Shown: positions 1 through 11,167, counted from the first letter of the stretch. The stretch is DNA of 64,000 nucleotides from Oegoconia quadripuncta (GCA_949316235.1 OX438758.1:310001-374000), one strand, 5' to 3'. Notes: a model not told the origin generated them from the sequence alone. Numbers and translations: made by a program.

Positions 1-75
1 CGAGAGGACAGGTTCTTAGCCATGTTTGATGAAGATCGGTTAAGCCGTTTCGAAGATATTTAGCTTTTAAAACTA
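1..75 (+). repeat. Repeat R5, copy 1 (cut by window start)
   Basis: TTAGCCATGTTTGATGAA and CGAAGATATTTAGCTTTTAA recur reversed at 2915-2960. Confidence 0.5.
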
Positions 76-397
76 TCTTTTGGTCGGCTTTCTCAATAAA
101 TATTTTAAGTTGCAGCCATATGTCATAAGGGGCGATTGGTTGGTAAGACCTCTATCCTGATCCATCACGTTCATGTTTGTGTTTTCAATTGTCTTCCGAA
201 AATAATGTTTATTTTGAAAATGTATGTATATATATACATACATATGTTCGTATTTGGTTAAATTATTACACAAAATTTTCCACATTCTTGAGGAAGATGT
301 TTTTTCCATCGCTAAGATGAGGACGTATCCTTCAGAATATGCTTACAAGCTCGCCCTCGCCCTTAAGCAAAGTTTGTTTGTACTATGGATGTAACGG
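76..397. other. No gene seen
   Basis: A+T-rich sequence without recognisable motif. A 78-codon minus frame has no domain. Confidence 0.4.
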
Positions 398-462
398 ATC
401 ATCATCATCATCATATCAGCCGAAAGACGTCCACTGCTGGACAAAGGCCTCCCCCTAAGATC
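398..462 (-). pseudogene. RTE-like LINE 3' tail fragment
   Basis: ATCATCATCATCATATCAGC, then GACGTCCACTGCTGGACAAAG, the reversed extreme 3' end. Confidence 0.55.
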
Positions 463-559
463 TCTACAACGATCGGTCCGGATAAACATACATAACTTCA
501 AACTGCAAGCATTTATTTCAACGTAAAATACATGATATCATTTGTTGAATGTCAATTTA

Positions 560-1015
560 TTTCTATTGGAAATAAAAATAGGGCTAAGCATTTTTCGGTC
601 AGTCGGTATGTCCAAGCTACCACCGCTTCGGAAAGGGAAATCATCTGTGGGAAAAGAAGCGGCGCAAGAAACCCACAGGATCATTTTTTTTTTCTTTTTT
701 TATTTATATAAAAGTATACAACTAATACAATTTTATAATTTTTGGGAGCTGGGCGAAGTATACCAAGCGTTTTTGTCATTCAGGTAGTCACTAATTTTGT
801 AATAACCTTATTTTGTTAATGTTGTTTTGACATGGTTTTTAAATTGTTTTTCATTTAGATTAGATATTCTCAGGTATAAGGTTATAAAAGCGTATACAGT
901 GTCCCATAAATGATGTATTATCTTTGCTCAGTCTGAACATAGGGGTGGCTAATTTGACCTTATATTTCAAATTTAAGTTATGCTTATCACTATTTTTTGG
1001 GTGGCTTATCACTAG
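560..1015 (-). pseudogene. LINE C-terminal and 3' UTR relic
   Basis: GAAGCGGCGCAAGAAACCCA, TTATTTATATAAAAGTATAC and AGTGTCCCATAAATGATGTA in this order resemble the reversed 3' part of a lepidopteran CR1/Jockey-like LINE. No frame survives. Recognition is by eye only. Confidence 0.45.
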
Positions 1016-1040
1016 TTTTTATTACTTAAATAATATAAAC

Positions 1041-1103
1041 ATCCCGCAACCGTTAGTTTCGCAGTCGGGGTCACTATCCACTACACCAACTGGTTGTCAA
1101 CCA
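1041..1103 (-). mobile_element. SINE-2 head fragment
   Basis: CCCGCAACCGTTAGTTTCGC and CACTATCCACTACACCAACT are the reversed SINE-2 head, without a body. Confidence 0.6.
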
Positions 1104-1342
1104 GGTATACGTGTGCGTACGTGTGGGCGACTGTGCTAGCAGTAATTCGACGTGACAATGCAGCGTCAGCTGACTGTCATGTGTCAGAACTGGGTTCTAA
1201 TCATCGCGGTGAATTGCAATTTAGACTCTGCAGAATTACAATAATATTATTAATAATTTAACTTACTGTCCAGGCATAGTGAAGCCAGCAGCACACCTAC
1301 TTGGGACTGCATACAGTTAGATATATGTCAGTGTACTCTTAA

Positions 1343-1376
1343 TTTGGGACTATATGATTGGTGTAAGTGCCCGGAT
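1343..1376 (+). mobile_element. SINE-2 tail fragment
   Basis: TTTGGGACTATATGATTGGTG followed by AAGTGCCCGGA matches the SINE-2 3' part. Confidence 0.5.
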
Positions 1377-1964
1377 TTAAACCTCTTTGGTTTTGGTATC
1401 CACCCCCTGTCACGTGTGCATTTCTGTATATTTCGTAGAGTAATCTTTGGATGTTATTTCAAGCATTAAACTTTTAATGTTGGGAACACCCAAACACTAA
1501 TGTTTGGGATATCGCTGACCAGTCCATTTGGCACAAAGGTCATGACGTTATGTATGTACGTATGTGTACACCATATCAACATACCTACTTCTGTGATAAC
1601 TCCACGTGCTGTATTTTCGTCCTAAAATGTCTATGAAACAACATTTGTAGTGTATTGTCCTTATTTATGGCTTTAAATAAATAGGTGTTACAGAAGGTAA
1701 CGTTATGTTATGAAATGTTGCATGCAGCCAAACGAATGCTTCTCATTAAACAAGCGCGGCGCCGACGTCAAACCCCGAACGGCCGCGCCGGCAGCCTGCA
1801 ATCAATCACATTGCACCGCAGCGGCACGTGAGTCATTTCCATTATTGTGGCAACCTATGTGCGAGCGACGTACATATTATGTTAGTGCGGACAGCGGAAA
1901 AAGAAGTAATAATTTTATCGGCATTAAAATATCGACGTCTCCCCCACTTAGCGCACAACCCTGC
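1377..1964. other. No gene seen; small GC-rich patch
   Basis: It contains GCGGCGCCGACGTC and GGCCGCGCCGGC near 1757-1792. Nothing else is recognisable. Confidence 0.4.
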
Positions 1965-2190
1965 TCATTGGGATAGGATATGGGCTATAATGATCCACGC
2001 GGGCTCAGTGAGCATTGGTAGATATGTGTCAGATTAGTGGCCACTTGACAGTCAGTGTTCTAAGCCGCGCTCGTAGGCCACCCAGTGCCTTCAACTGCAA
2101 ACAACCGGGACCGACTATTGAAAGTGTCCTCCGAAGCACGGAATAATTCCACTAATGGCCACCCATTCAAGGAGTGACCGCGCCAGACAT
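1965..2190 (+). repeat. Dispersed repeat R1, copy 1
   Basis: ATGATCCACGCGGGCTCAGT, GACAGTCAGTGTTCTAAGCC and GTGTCCTCCGAAGCACGGAA match 57120-57350 with substitutions and indels. No frame. Confidence 0.5.
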
Positions 2191-2911
2191 AGCTTAACTT
2201 CGCTAATCGAAAACGAATAGCGAATGCGACTGCGCCACGAGTGATTCTCGTCTCTCTCTATCGATTACTCACACAAAGTAAACCATTATGCAATATGGAA
2301 GTAAACCATTATGCAACCACCTTTAGTATGGAAGTAAAACAATTTTCCATTACCTAAAAATTTATTAGGTATTAAAAATTTACCATACAAATCGAAAATT
2401 TTTTGATCGAATTCGACTATGATTCATTGGGGAAAGTTGCTCTTAATCAGGAGTGGCGTCATCAGTTAAGGGGAATTACATGAATTCAAATTCACCTTGT
2501 ATGTGTTAATCATGATGGAGTATTTTAATTTTAAGCTTGTTTTTAAAAGTATGTTCAATTTAGACATACGCACGCTTCAGCTGGGCTAGTGAGGTCGAGC
2601 AGAAGTGATTCGTGAGGTTGGCACTTTAAAAATTTTGGACATCATCTCCCAAAAATAAAGGTTATACATTTTTTAAAGAATTGTGTTTGGTGTCAACTTG
2701 TGAATTACCTCGTTCGCTATGGCCCCCGGTCACACTAACATACGGCATTGATCATTGCCGTTATTTGTGCTGATGTCAGATGACTCGGTCAAACAATCGA
2801 CAATCAATCACTTTACCGTTTCCCAACAACACGCACGCACCTAAATGATGCATTTGTGGAAAATATATCCACCAGCTTAAAACTATATATAGAAAATTTA
2901 TAAATTCATCT
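2191..2911. other. No gene seen
   Basis: A short duplicated phrase (AGTAAACCATTATGCA at 2278 and 2302) and otherwise unremarkable A+T-rich DNA. Confidence 0.4.
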
Positions 2912-2962
2912 CTATTAAAAGCTAAATATCTTCGAAATTTCCATTAAACATGGCTAAGGAGC
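2912..2962 (-). repeat. Repeat R5, copy 2
   Basis: TTAAAAGCTAAATATCTTCG and AAACATGGCTAAGGA, the reverse complement of bases 11-69. Confidence 0.5.
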
Positions 2963-2999
2963 AGATAAGATAATTTAAGATAAGATAGAATGAAATAAG

Positions 3000-3130
3000 A
3001 CAAGACAAGATGTTTATTTACCAAAAAGGACCATACATAATTATATATTTGCTGTAACATAACAACCACACTAGGCTAGGCCTGTATTATGGATGCCCAG
3101 ATTTCCATAATACGAGTAGAGAACAATTTT
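3000..3130 (-). pseudogene. Retroposon tail-like stretch
   Basis: AAGACAAGACAAGATGTTTATTTACC with preceding GATAA-rich sequence resembles the reversed A/T-rich tail of a retroposon. Weak evidence. Confidence 0.3.
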
Positions 3131-3539
3131 ACTGGTCATTACAATTTATAAGTAACATTAGGGAAATAGACATGCAAGAACTATTATTATTAGTATGTTG
3201 AAATTTTACAGATTGTGTGTGTGTATATGTTCGGGTAGTGTTATTCCTCTATGGTATATGGCATTTATTTATCATTGGGCAAACACCAGTTTTTGAATGT
3301 GAAAAACAGTTTTTAAACAATACCACAGACAGACACACAGAGAATACTTCTCCATTTGCGTCTTGGACAAAACTTTATGTTGCTTCTTTTTAAACTATTT
3401 GACTGACATTGTGTTTAATTTCAAAAGACTCCTTCATCTAAGAGTTTGTTCTGTATTCGGAGATCTAAGACTATAATTTTGCGTCTCATTTTATATGATT
3501 TAGTAATTTCGTAAGTAAATTAAAGTACTGAAATCGTCA

Positions 3540-3775
3540 AATGATGCACAAGGCTGACTTTCCAGAGAACAACGATCAAGCAGATCACAGGACATAATAA
3601 AAGATATTGATAAAAACATAAGTAAGTAATTGGAGTGAATATTGACTTATGTCCATTCTTGCTTAGAAATCATCCATAGAGCCTTCTGAAAATAGTTTAT
3701 GTTTCATGGTAACTTTGAATTTATTTATAGGCAAATTATAAATCTTTGGAACCTTATATTATAAAGGCGTACATT
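3540..3775 (-). pseudogene. Jockey-like LINE 3' end, diverged
   Basis: AAGGCTGACTTTCCAGAGAA, TTCTTGCTTAGAAATCATC and GGAACCTTATATTATAAAGG line up in order with the copy at 43944, with heavy divergence. Confidence 0.5.
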
Positions 3776-4188
3776 CTATTGGGGCAGAGTAAACGGTGAC
3801 ATTACTAAGCCGACCAATCAGAGAGCGAATCCTACATCGCGCTAACGAAATTTTTTTCAAGACATTGCATATAGCCAAGACGCCACTAATAACTGTTGGA
3901 CCGCGGGCCCCGGGCAACACCAGGTGAAAGATCTTACGTTTTCCTAGCCTCATCGAGTCACGGAGGCGCGAATGATTGTGTAAAGTTCTGTTCTTATGAA
4001 TAATAAGTTTTACATTAAAAATTTGTGTTTGCACAATTTCGTATCAGTGCTATTAACCATAGAGGAGATCCCTCTTGAGGATGCAAGCCTGGCTGCAGAA
4101 CCAGGCCATCCCGAAAATCATGTTTATCTATCAAAAATGACCGTGTATGTAAAGTTTAGAATCCGTACTATTAACCATTAATGTCTAT

Positions 4189-4260
4189 CATATAAATAGA
4201 TAGATAGATAGATAGATAAACGTTTATTTGTTTCTCCAGCCACACAAATACATTAAATAT
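4189..4260 (-). repeat. (GATA)n tail and fragment of related retroposon
   Basis: Six GATA units followed by AACGTTTATTTGTTTCTCC, similar to the 3' end of the (TATC)n-tailed family in minus orientation. Confidence 0.5.
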
Positions 4261-4504
4261 TATTTATAAATAATTAATACACATAATTTAGACTACAGTA
4301 AAGTTGAAATAAAAAAAACAGAACATATAAAGGTACACGCAAAATATAGGGATATAAAAGATATAAATGTATTTCTCAAAATTTCAGCTCCTTAGGTAAA
4401 CAGGAAATTATTCTAATTTTATTAGCAAATTTTGAAACGTACATCTTACATAATTATGAACATAAGAGCTTGTAATAAAAATTATGAACAAGTTCAATTA
4501 CCTT

Positions 4505-4835
4505 ACTTTTTTTTTTTTTTTTTTATATGAGAGGGCGGCAAACGAGCATGCGGGTCACCTGATGGAAAGCAATCACCGCCGCCCATGGGCATCCGCAACA
4601 CCAAAAGGGTCACAGATGCGTTGCCGGCCTTTGAGGAAGGTGTAGGCTCGTTTCTTGAAGGTTCCAATGTCGTACTCGTTCGGGAATATCGCTGCCGGAA
4701 GTCCGTTCCACAGGGTGGTCGTACGTGGTAAGAAGTCTCTTGAGAAACGTACAGTGGTAGACTTCCACTCATCCAGGTGATGTGGATGGAAATTAAATTT
4801 TCTCTGAGAAGTTACCAGATTAATTATTCAGAGAC
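4505..4835 (-). pseudogene. LINE 3' end ([17 protein letters not shown] family)
   Basis: A minus-strand copy with poly(A) at 4507-4523 followed upstream by the same C-terminal coding sequence. It extends about 80 bp farther 5' than the copy at 39513. Most of the coding match is retained, but the frame is a truncated fragment. Confidence 0.75.
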
Positions 4836-5654
4836 ATACATATTAGGAGCTAAAATCGACAAAATCTACTCTCCTTCTGATGTAATAATTAAAGTCGTTA
4901 ATCGAATTAAATAAAATTAGATTCCCTATTAAAGCACGGTTCACCTCTTCCACAAGTGGGTGTAAAGCCTCAACAACGCCTAAATACGAGCTCAAAGAGA
5001 TCTAAAGAGAGACAGTTAATTAATTTATTAGTGTTCCAACACCTCCCTTGAGAATATCCCTGGATTATCAGTGAATTCAGTAGATATCTTCCGACTAGAA
5101 TTTTACGCAGAGTGCGCATTTGAATTGTTATTTCCTGCTACACATACTGATGACTTAATGAGTTTATCCATCCTCGTCAATCATCCACTATCTCAACATT
5201 CTCATCTCCGTTACAAGCGATTTTCTTTTATCCGTCTTCTGCATAGCGCATCATTAAAAAAAAAAGCAAAACAATCTAAACCTATAGATGATATTATGTC
5301 CAGGTAGAACTCCCATATTTTCTGTGAGTTGTCCACCACGTCCTGAGGTCTTGAAAAAGGTTCCATTCAATCAGATTATTATAACATCGTTTTGTAGTAG
5401 GTAAGGGCCGTATTTAAATAGGTCAGCTGCCGTGGTTTGTTACGAGTTTTATTTGAGAAATTATCTAATTTTAAGGGGTTTAAAAGATGTGCTATTGACA
5501 GAGGTAAGGTCTGATATGGGTACTGCAATATCAGCAATGGAGTTTACTTCCGCATTATTCAAAGTCTCGTGTATAAATTAATCTTTAAATACCCAAGTTC
5601 TACCATTGTGGCATTAATAAGTGCCCAGCAGAGTTGTCGATAATCATTTATTTT
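4836..5654. other. No gene seen
   Basis: No repeat or coding match recognised. A 78-codon frame at 5071 is unsupported. Confidence 0.4.
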
Positions 5655-5740
5655 TACTTAATATTAAAATTACTTCTCATTCACAAAGCTGAAACAAGCA
5701 GAAACAACGAGCAAGAAACTCAAAATTCTTTTTAAGTATG
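5655..5740 (-). pseudogene. Jockey-like LINE 3' UTR fragment
   Basis: CTTCTCATTCACAAAGCTGA and ACGAGCAAGAAACTCAAAA match the reversed 3' UTR of the same family. Confidence 0.45.
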
Positions 5741-5803
5741 TATGGTTAACAATTTGCGATTCGTTAAAACAAGGAAATATAATAATGTCTAATTAGACTG
5801 AAT

Positions 5804-6130
5804 ACCGCCTCCGTGGCTCAATGTAAACAACATTGGGTTTACGATTCGGAGGTCGCGGGTTCGATCTCCAGCGGCGTACTCGGTTTGGTTGGTGGTAGGG
5901 CATTTTAAATGTCCGCCTGGCTAGCTACCACCATCTTACTCGTATCTAAATCTGCCGCCAAGCAGCAATGTTAATAGCATTGTTGTGTTCCGGTTGTTAG
6001 GTATATGATAGCCAGTCCACCAAATGTGTTGGGGTTTCCGGGTCAGTACGCTTCCACCTTCGACCTCATCTTCATTTATCATCAGGTATAATTGAGGTCA
6101 AGTACCAACCCGTTGTGCATAAAAAAAAAT
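5804..6130 (+). mobile_element. SINE-1, full length
   Basis: A tRNA-derived SINE. The head has an A-box-like GTGGCTCAATG and a B-box GGTTCGATC, the body runs through CCGCCTGGCTAGCTACCACC, and the tail ends GTTGTGCATAAAAAAA. Length is about 325 bp. This is the commonest repeat in the window, present in both orientations. Retroposition by a LINE is inferred. Confidence 0.85.
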
Positions 6131-6224
6131 ATCTTCCCATGGAAATTGGTGTAAATTATGGCGTGGGAGATGCGAATATCCAACCGTGGACTTCTGTAGG
6201 CTGTTGATGTGAAATTTCAAACCG

Positions 6225-6440
6225 GGAATACAAGACCACCCTGTGGAACGGACTTCCTGCAGCGGTATTCCCGAACGAGTACGACATTGGAACCTTCAAG
6301 AAACGAGCCTACACCTTCCTTAAAGGCCCGCAAAGCATCTGTGACCCTTTTGGTGTTGCGGGTGTCCATGGGCGGCGGTGATTGCTTTCCATCAAGTGAC
6401 CCGCATGCTCGTTTGCCTCTCTCATATATAAAAAAATACA
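6225..6440 (+). pseudogene. LINE 3' end ([17 protein letters not shown] family)
   Basis: A plus-strand, 5'-truncated copy from ACCACCCTGTGGAACGG to CTCATATATAAAAAAA. It encodes the same last residues of the reverse transcriptase. It lies just after a full-length SINE. Confidence 0.75.
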
Positions 6441-6839
6441 AGACTTCTCCGACAAGGATTCTTTCGGCACCAGGATACCAACCAAAGACTAACCATTTTA
6501 AAGCTCTTTTTTTCTACCTAGGTATCCTACAATTATTAGTATTTTATTAGGCACAAAAAGATTCACACTTTTACTTAGATATTTCCTAATTGTATTGGTT
6601 TTGCTACAGAAATGTTGCGTGCGTTTTTCGGTTCTAGCAGAATTATCAGCTCTGTGGTACGGGCCACAGTTTGTACTGCAGCAGTATGTTGAGTCAGAGC
6701 CCTGTCAGTGCACAGTGGGTACAGCCCATCGCTAAGTAAATCTTGGTGAATCGGTGAATCTAATGTTTTGTTGTGTGTGTTACGCAGTGTTTATTGTTTG
6801 TGTTCTTCTATTTTGGTTGTGTACTGTGCAGGGAATAAT

Positions 6840-7030
6840 TTTTTTTTTTTTTATGCTCGACGGATTCGTACTTGACCTCAATCACACCTGATGTTAAGTG
6901 AAGATGAGGTCGAAGGTGGAAGCGTACTGACCCGGAAACCCCAACAATTTGGGGGACTGGGATCTCTGACAACCGGAACACAACAATGCTAGTAATATTG
7001 CTGCTTGGCGGCAGATTCAGATAAGATGGT
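6840..7030 (-). mobile_element. SINE-1, 3' part
   Basis: The T-run at 6840 followed by the reversed SINE-1 tail and body, stopping at AAGATGGTG near 7030. A LINE tail begins a few bases later. Confidence 0.75.
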
Positions 7031-7032
7031 GT

Positions 7033-7315
7033 TTCAGAAAATCAAATCAAATCAAAATATTTTATTTCATAGGATAAAATTATCACTTGAAAACGTCACT
7101 ATTAATATTAATATTACTTTATATTTTAAATTTACTGCTCATTCACAAAGCTGACTCCCAGAGAAGAACGAGCAAGAAACTCTTGTCCATGCTTGCTTAT
7201 CATTCAAATAGTCAGTGATTTTATAATAGCCTTTTGTTAATCATTTCTGTTTTATGATTGCTTAGGCAAATTTTGAATGGAACCTTATTATAAAAACTTC
7301 TTATAAAAATGTTTT
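7033..7315 (-). pseudogene. Jockey-like LINE 3' end
   Basis: AATCAAATCAAATCAAAATA tail, followed by the same 3' UTR as 43944 but with a 60-bp deletion, ending near GAACCTTATTATAAAAACT. Confidence 0.7.
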
Positions 7316-7341
7316 ATCTATCTGCGTGTTTCTCTCATGGT

Positions 7342-7359
7342 CCCCCCCCCCCCCCCCCC
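7342..7359. repeat. Poly(C) tract, 18 bp
   Basis: 18 consecutive C residues in an A+T-rich context. Confidence 0.95.
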
Positions 7360-7792
7360 ATAGGTTTATCTAGGTTGATCGGCACCGGCTAGTCAGGTAT
7401 TAACAGGGCATTAAACCAACGATAAATCCTCCAAAGCAACACAAAGTCCGCAAGTTTCTGCGGCGTTTCTTGCGATGAACAAAAAGTCTATCGCGGACGA
7501 TGGACAATCGAAGTGGCCGATAAGCGGCCGGTACACAAATTAACGTCGCGGTTTGTACAAACGAGCCCTCGTCGATTCCCCCCGAGACGATATCGGAGTC
7601 ACATTTACATTTCGAGCGTCCCTAGGGTTGTGGAATGCGTGTTGTCATTTAATAGGTCAACAACTAGTTCCAGAATTAAACGAAATTATATTTATTCCTT
7701 CCATTCCATCCACCCCTCTGTCCTGGACTTCCTCTGACCATTTGTTGAGGAACTTACCCAGGTCTTCTTCATCTACCAGTCTTAGGGTTATA

Positions 7793-7912
7793 TTAATAAA
7801 TTGATCTTGAGATTGAGATCGCGTCTCAGTCTCAATACTCTATTATTTTAATATGCAATAGATTCTTAGGCGTTAACTTAAGGTCATCTCAATCTTGAGA
7901 ACGGTTTATTAA
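7793..7912. mobile_element. Small TA-flanked MITE (about 120 bp)
   Basis: Inverted ends TTAATAAATTGATCT and, from the other side, TTAATAAACCGTTCT continue into a shared TTGAGAT block. TA lies outside both ends (7791-7792, 7913-7914). A copy of its interior lies inverted at 32441-32543. TA duplication suggests a mariner-type mobiliser (inference). Confidence 0.65.
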
Positions 7913-8112
7913 TACGACCTTTAGAGCGCAGTGTAGTATTTCGGAAGCGGTCGGTCAGTTTTAAATTCAGTATACTGCGCGTCATCGCTCGTTAGCGAAC
8001 CTTGAGGTTGCACCTTTTGACTTCTGGCAAAGCCCAATATCCTATCCTTATGAAAATATTTTTAACAAAGACAGACCCAAAAATAGACATATTTCAGATA
8101 ATTCGCATTTTG

Positions 8113-8245
8113 CATCTAACCACCTTCGTAGCACAATATAAACAACATAAATATAACGGAGGTCGTGGGATCGATTCCCAGCAGACATGTTTAATACCCG
8201 GTTTGGTCGGTGTTTATTATATGTCCGCCTGGCTGCCACCATGTT
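8113..8245 (+). mobile_element. SINE-1, diverged 5' part
   Basis: A head-like stretch ACAATATAAACAAC, B-box GGGATCGATTCCC, then CGGTTTGGTCGG and GTCCGCCTGGCTGCCACC. Substitutions and deletions throughout. Confidence 0.55.
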
Positions 8246-8635
8246 ATTTAATGAATCGCATTGCTGTGTTACGTGTTGTCATTTAATAGGTCAACAACTG
8301 TTGAAATTATATTCGAGATAACATTATTTGGATACAATTTTACCACCCGCCCAAACCGCTGGTTTATCTGCGGCGTGGTGAGTTCACTATGCACTCAATA
8401 CACTTTACAATTTTTTTATTTATTATTTTCTTACATTTTATTGCAAAAGCTTCAAAAAATTGTATGTGTGATTTTTAAGATAATTTGCGACACCCCTAGA
8501 GCCGACCGTACCCTCCTGGACCGAGGCCTCTATCTTTAACTCCTAACCCTCTGTCCTGCCATCTGGCCCACACAAACGGTATTGTTACGTAAACTTGCGA
8601 ATAATGAAGCCCTCCCAGTTGCAAATCTCTATTTA

Positions 8636-8775
8636 TTTATTTATTTATTATTTATTGCACACAAGAAAAAAAACATACAGATACAACATAATAGAGACGA
8701 CACAACAGGTTCTGCTTATTTCTACAATGACATTTGTGTCTGTCAACTTTATTTCATTCATAAAAAATACAAGGT
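8636..8775 (-). pseudogene. (ATTT)n-tailed retroposon 3' end
   Basis: ATTTATTTATTTATTTATTA followed by TTGCACACAAGAAAAAAAAC, consistent with a reversed LINE 3' end. Family unknown. A similar arrangement is at 10853. Confidence 0.4.
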
Positions 8776-8959
8776 CCTAATTTATAAGCGCCAACACATT
8801 GAACACGTGATTGTGTAGGTCGATATAGATAACAATGGGCAAACGATTTTGATCTAAGCGAGGTAAGCCATCGCAAATAGTCCCAAAGCCTGGCCTCACT
8901 CACAAACTCACGTTGTGTGTGTGGAGGGACTGGAGAGGCATTGTGTATTATGAGCATTT

Positions 8960-9345
8960 GCCACATGGCTAAGCGAGATTAATTCTGATGTCTACTGTCA
9001 GCAATTAGAAAATCTGAAATAAGCTCTTAAAGAAAAACGCTCAGAATTAATGAATAGAAAAGGTGTAGTGATTCACCAGGACAATGCTCGACCGCATACA
9101 TCTTTGTCGACTAAACAAGCAATCTAATACACTGAGCTATGACCCATTTGTACTGCTGCAGCACACACATGTTACAATATTATGTTATTGTTGTAAATAT
9201 GTTACCTTATCTGTGTATCTGTGGAAACAAATAAAGGCTTTATCTATCTATCTATCTAACAAAAATTGATGGCCCTTGGTTGGGAAGTTTTTACTGCATC
9301 CTCCATACAGTCCAGACATAGCATAGCACCTTCGGTACATTATAC
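8960..9345 (+). pseudogene. Mariner transposase relic, interrupted
   Basis: 8965-9117 reads INSDVYCQQLENLK, stop, ALKEKRSELMNRKG, then HQDNARPHTS, the region of the second catalytic Asp of a mariner transposase different from the one at 51956. After the (TATC)n retroposon it resumes at 9261 with QKLMALGWEVF. PPYSPDIA follows only after a frameshift. Stops and frameshifts make it dead. The 5' half and the terminal repeats were not found. Confidence 0.7.
9118..9260 (+). mobile_element. (TATC)n-tailed retroposon
   Basis: About 143 bp from GCAATCTAATACACTGAGC to AAATAAAGGCTTTATCTATC repeats. It interrupts a mariner relic, with CTAA(A)CAA at both junctions. A second copy on the minus strand at 45917 shares the same 5' boundary, so this may be a short full-length family rather than a random LINE truncation. 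Confidence 0.7.
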
Positions 9346-9433
9346 TATACTATTATTTATTCTGTTCTCTACAAAACTCTTTAAATGGAGTAAAATAGCA
9401 GTTGTTCGCTCATAAAGCGGGACAATTTTATAG

Positions 9434-9842
9434 CGACGACCGATTGGTGTAGTGGATAGTGACCCTATCAGCGAAACCAACGGTTGCGGGTTCGAATCTC
9501 GCGAGGGGTTTTTTTTTTTTTTTATGATTGACTGGATTCGCGTTTGACCACAATCTCACCTGATGGAAAGTGACGATGTGGTCGGAGATGAAGCACGCGA
9601 TCTCAGTAAATGCCTATTCACTCTGCTCTTGAAGATCCCAAGGTTGTAGGATTCAGGAAAGACTGACGCCGGAAGGGTAAATGTTTGTGTGATGAATACG
9701 AACATTTATTCCCGAGTCTTGAATGTTTATATAAATATTTATGTATGTTTATCCGTTATCTAGTATCCATAGCACAAGCTTTGCTTAGTTTGGGACTAGA
9801 TGATTGGTGTAAGTGTCCGAAATATTTATTTATTACTTATTT
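9434..9842 (+). mobile_element. SINE-2 interrupted by a LINE 3' end
   Basis: 9434-9509 is the tRNA-like head (GACCGATTGGTGTAGTGGAT, B-box GGTTCGAATC). 9672-9842 is the body and tail (GTTTGGGACTAGATGATTGG, then ATTTATTT). 9510-9671 is a reversed LINE 3' end with a 15-bp T-run. GAGGGGT/GAAGGGT at the junctions is a likely target duplication. Confidence 0.85.
9510..9671 (-). pseudogene. LINE reverse transcriptase C-terminus inside SINE-2
   Basis: The minus strand reads LPASVFPESYNLGIFKSRVN, followed by a 3' UTR with CATCAGGTGAGATTGTGGTC and poly(A). It is the C-terminus of a CR1-like LINE distinct from the FPNEYDIG family. Related fragments lie at 38515 and 56475. Confidence 0.7.
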
Positions 9843-10747
9843 AATGGTTCTGCCAGAAACATGGCGAAAGATTGTCGAGTTAAATGGACATATAAATATT
9901 TTATGTAACTGATTTTTTTTTTATTTCACTACAAAAATTCCGCGAACATTTCCGACTAATTGGAAATAATATCACTTACCTAAAGAGTATTTACTCTTTA
10001 TTTAAAGAGCCTCTGGAATTTAACTAGATTTTTATATTTAATAAAATAGTATTACACCAGTCACCAAGAGTGTTGGTCATTCGGAGTCAGTTAATATCTC
10101 TCTTTCGCGATTGCCAATGAATATCGCGTGAACAACATCGCGGCAACTAACTAAATAAACAGATCGTGTGTCAACAGCGGCCCTTATATCATTCTATCAT
10201 CACTAATATTACTTCAATCTCCTCTCCATCATCACCTGGAGGATGATATGGGCCCCACACGTTTCGAATCAAGCGGTTCGAATTAAGTCTACAAAGAGAC
10301 AACCTTAGTCGGGCTTTATTAAAATTCCTCGCGAGTTGTTGCATGCTGCGGTCAGCGGAGCCACAGCATACACGAGTAGTAATGATGGTGACAAACTGCG
10401 CAATATTTAATTGAAACAATTATTTACCTTGTTACACATCAATCAAGGTACAAATCGTAGGGCTACCAGACCCAAACACACATGCATACACGCTACAAAA
10501 CACGCACACAAACACGCTTAAAATCACACACATACTTACTCACCACAAATAGAACATACAAGTTGGGCATATTTTTGGGAAAGTTCAGCTTTTAAAAATA
10601 AGTGTTTATTGTAAAGCTGTTACTGTACCTAAATCTTGCGTCTACGTACGTATTAAAAGCTGTTTGATATGGAAAAGCGAGGTATCCTGTCACATATATT
10701 CTCATCTTAAAATTTGTTGTGTGCTCGTAATTAGATAAGGATATGAG
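9843..10747. other. No gene seen
   Basis: Includes a CA-rich patch at 10470-10555 (ACACACATACTTACTCACC). Minus frame 10189-10419 has no domain. Confidence 0.4.
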
Positions 10748-10848
10748 CTACAGCGTCCACTGCAGAACATATGGCCCTCCCCCATAGAATTCCAGAGTGA
10801 TCGCTTGGAAGCGGCCTGCATCAAGCGATTTTCCGCGACCTTTATTTT
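10748..10848 (-). pseudogene. RTE-like LINE 3' end fragment
   Basis: CGTCCACTGCAGAACATATG, CCTCCCCCATAGAATTCCAG and GGAAGCGGCCTGCATCAAGC, the reversed 3' end of the same family as 48262. Confidence 0.6.
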
Positions 10849-10852
10849 ATTT

Positions 10853-11105
10853 ATTTAATAAGACACACCAACAGCACACATATTACAACTCACAGTAACA
10901 GACAGGTTCAAGTATAAACAGGTCTGATATATGTGCCAATAATAGGCGTGTACAACATTCAAGACAAATACACAGCTCTAAACATAATTATGTCACTACA
11001 AGTAACGTTTACACAAAAATAAATTATTTAATTTAATTGAAAACAGCACAACGATCTATAAATGTTGCTAAGATATCACATTGGACTGGTATGTGTCAAT
11101 CTTGT
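10853..11105 (-). pseudogene. (ATTT)n-tailed retroposon 3' end
   Basis: TTTATTTATTTAATAAGACA, then AACAGCACACATATTACAAC and AGGTTCAAGTATAAACAGG. Probably the reversed 3' end of a LINE; no coding match seen. Confidence 0.4.
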
Positions 11106-11114
11106 TAGTAATCC

Positions 11115-11120
<6 letters not shown>

Positions 11121-11167
<47 letters not shown>

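Noticed and set aside
5804..5880. tRNA-like sequences with A- and B-boxes (also 36950, 39832, 42290, 50664, 62340)
   Set aside because: Each continues into the same conserved non-tRNA body and A-rich or ATTT tail in many copies, so they are SINE heads rather than tRNA genes.
6209..6550. 113-codon plus frame and its antisense partner
   Set aside because: Both are out-of-frame readings of the LINE 3' end; the true LINE frame reads [17 protein letters not shown].
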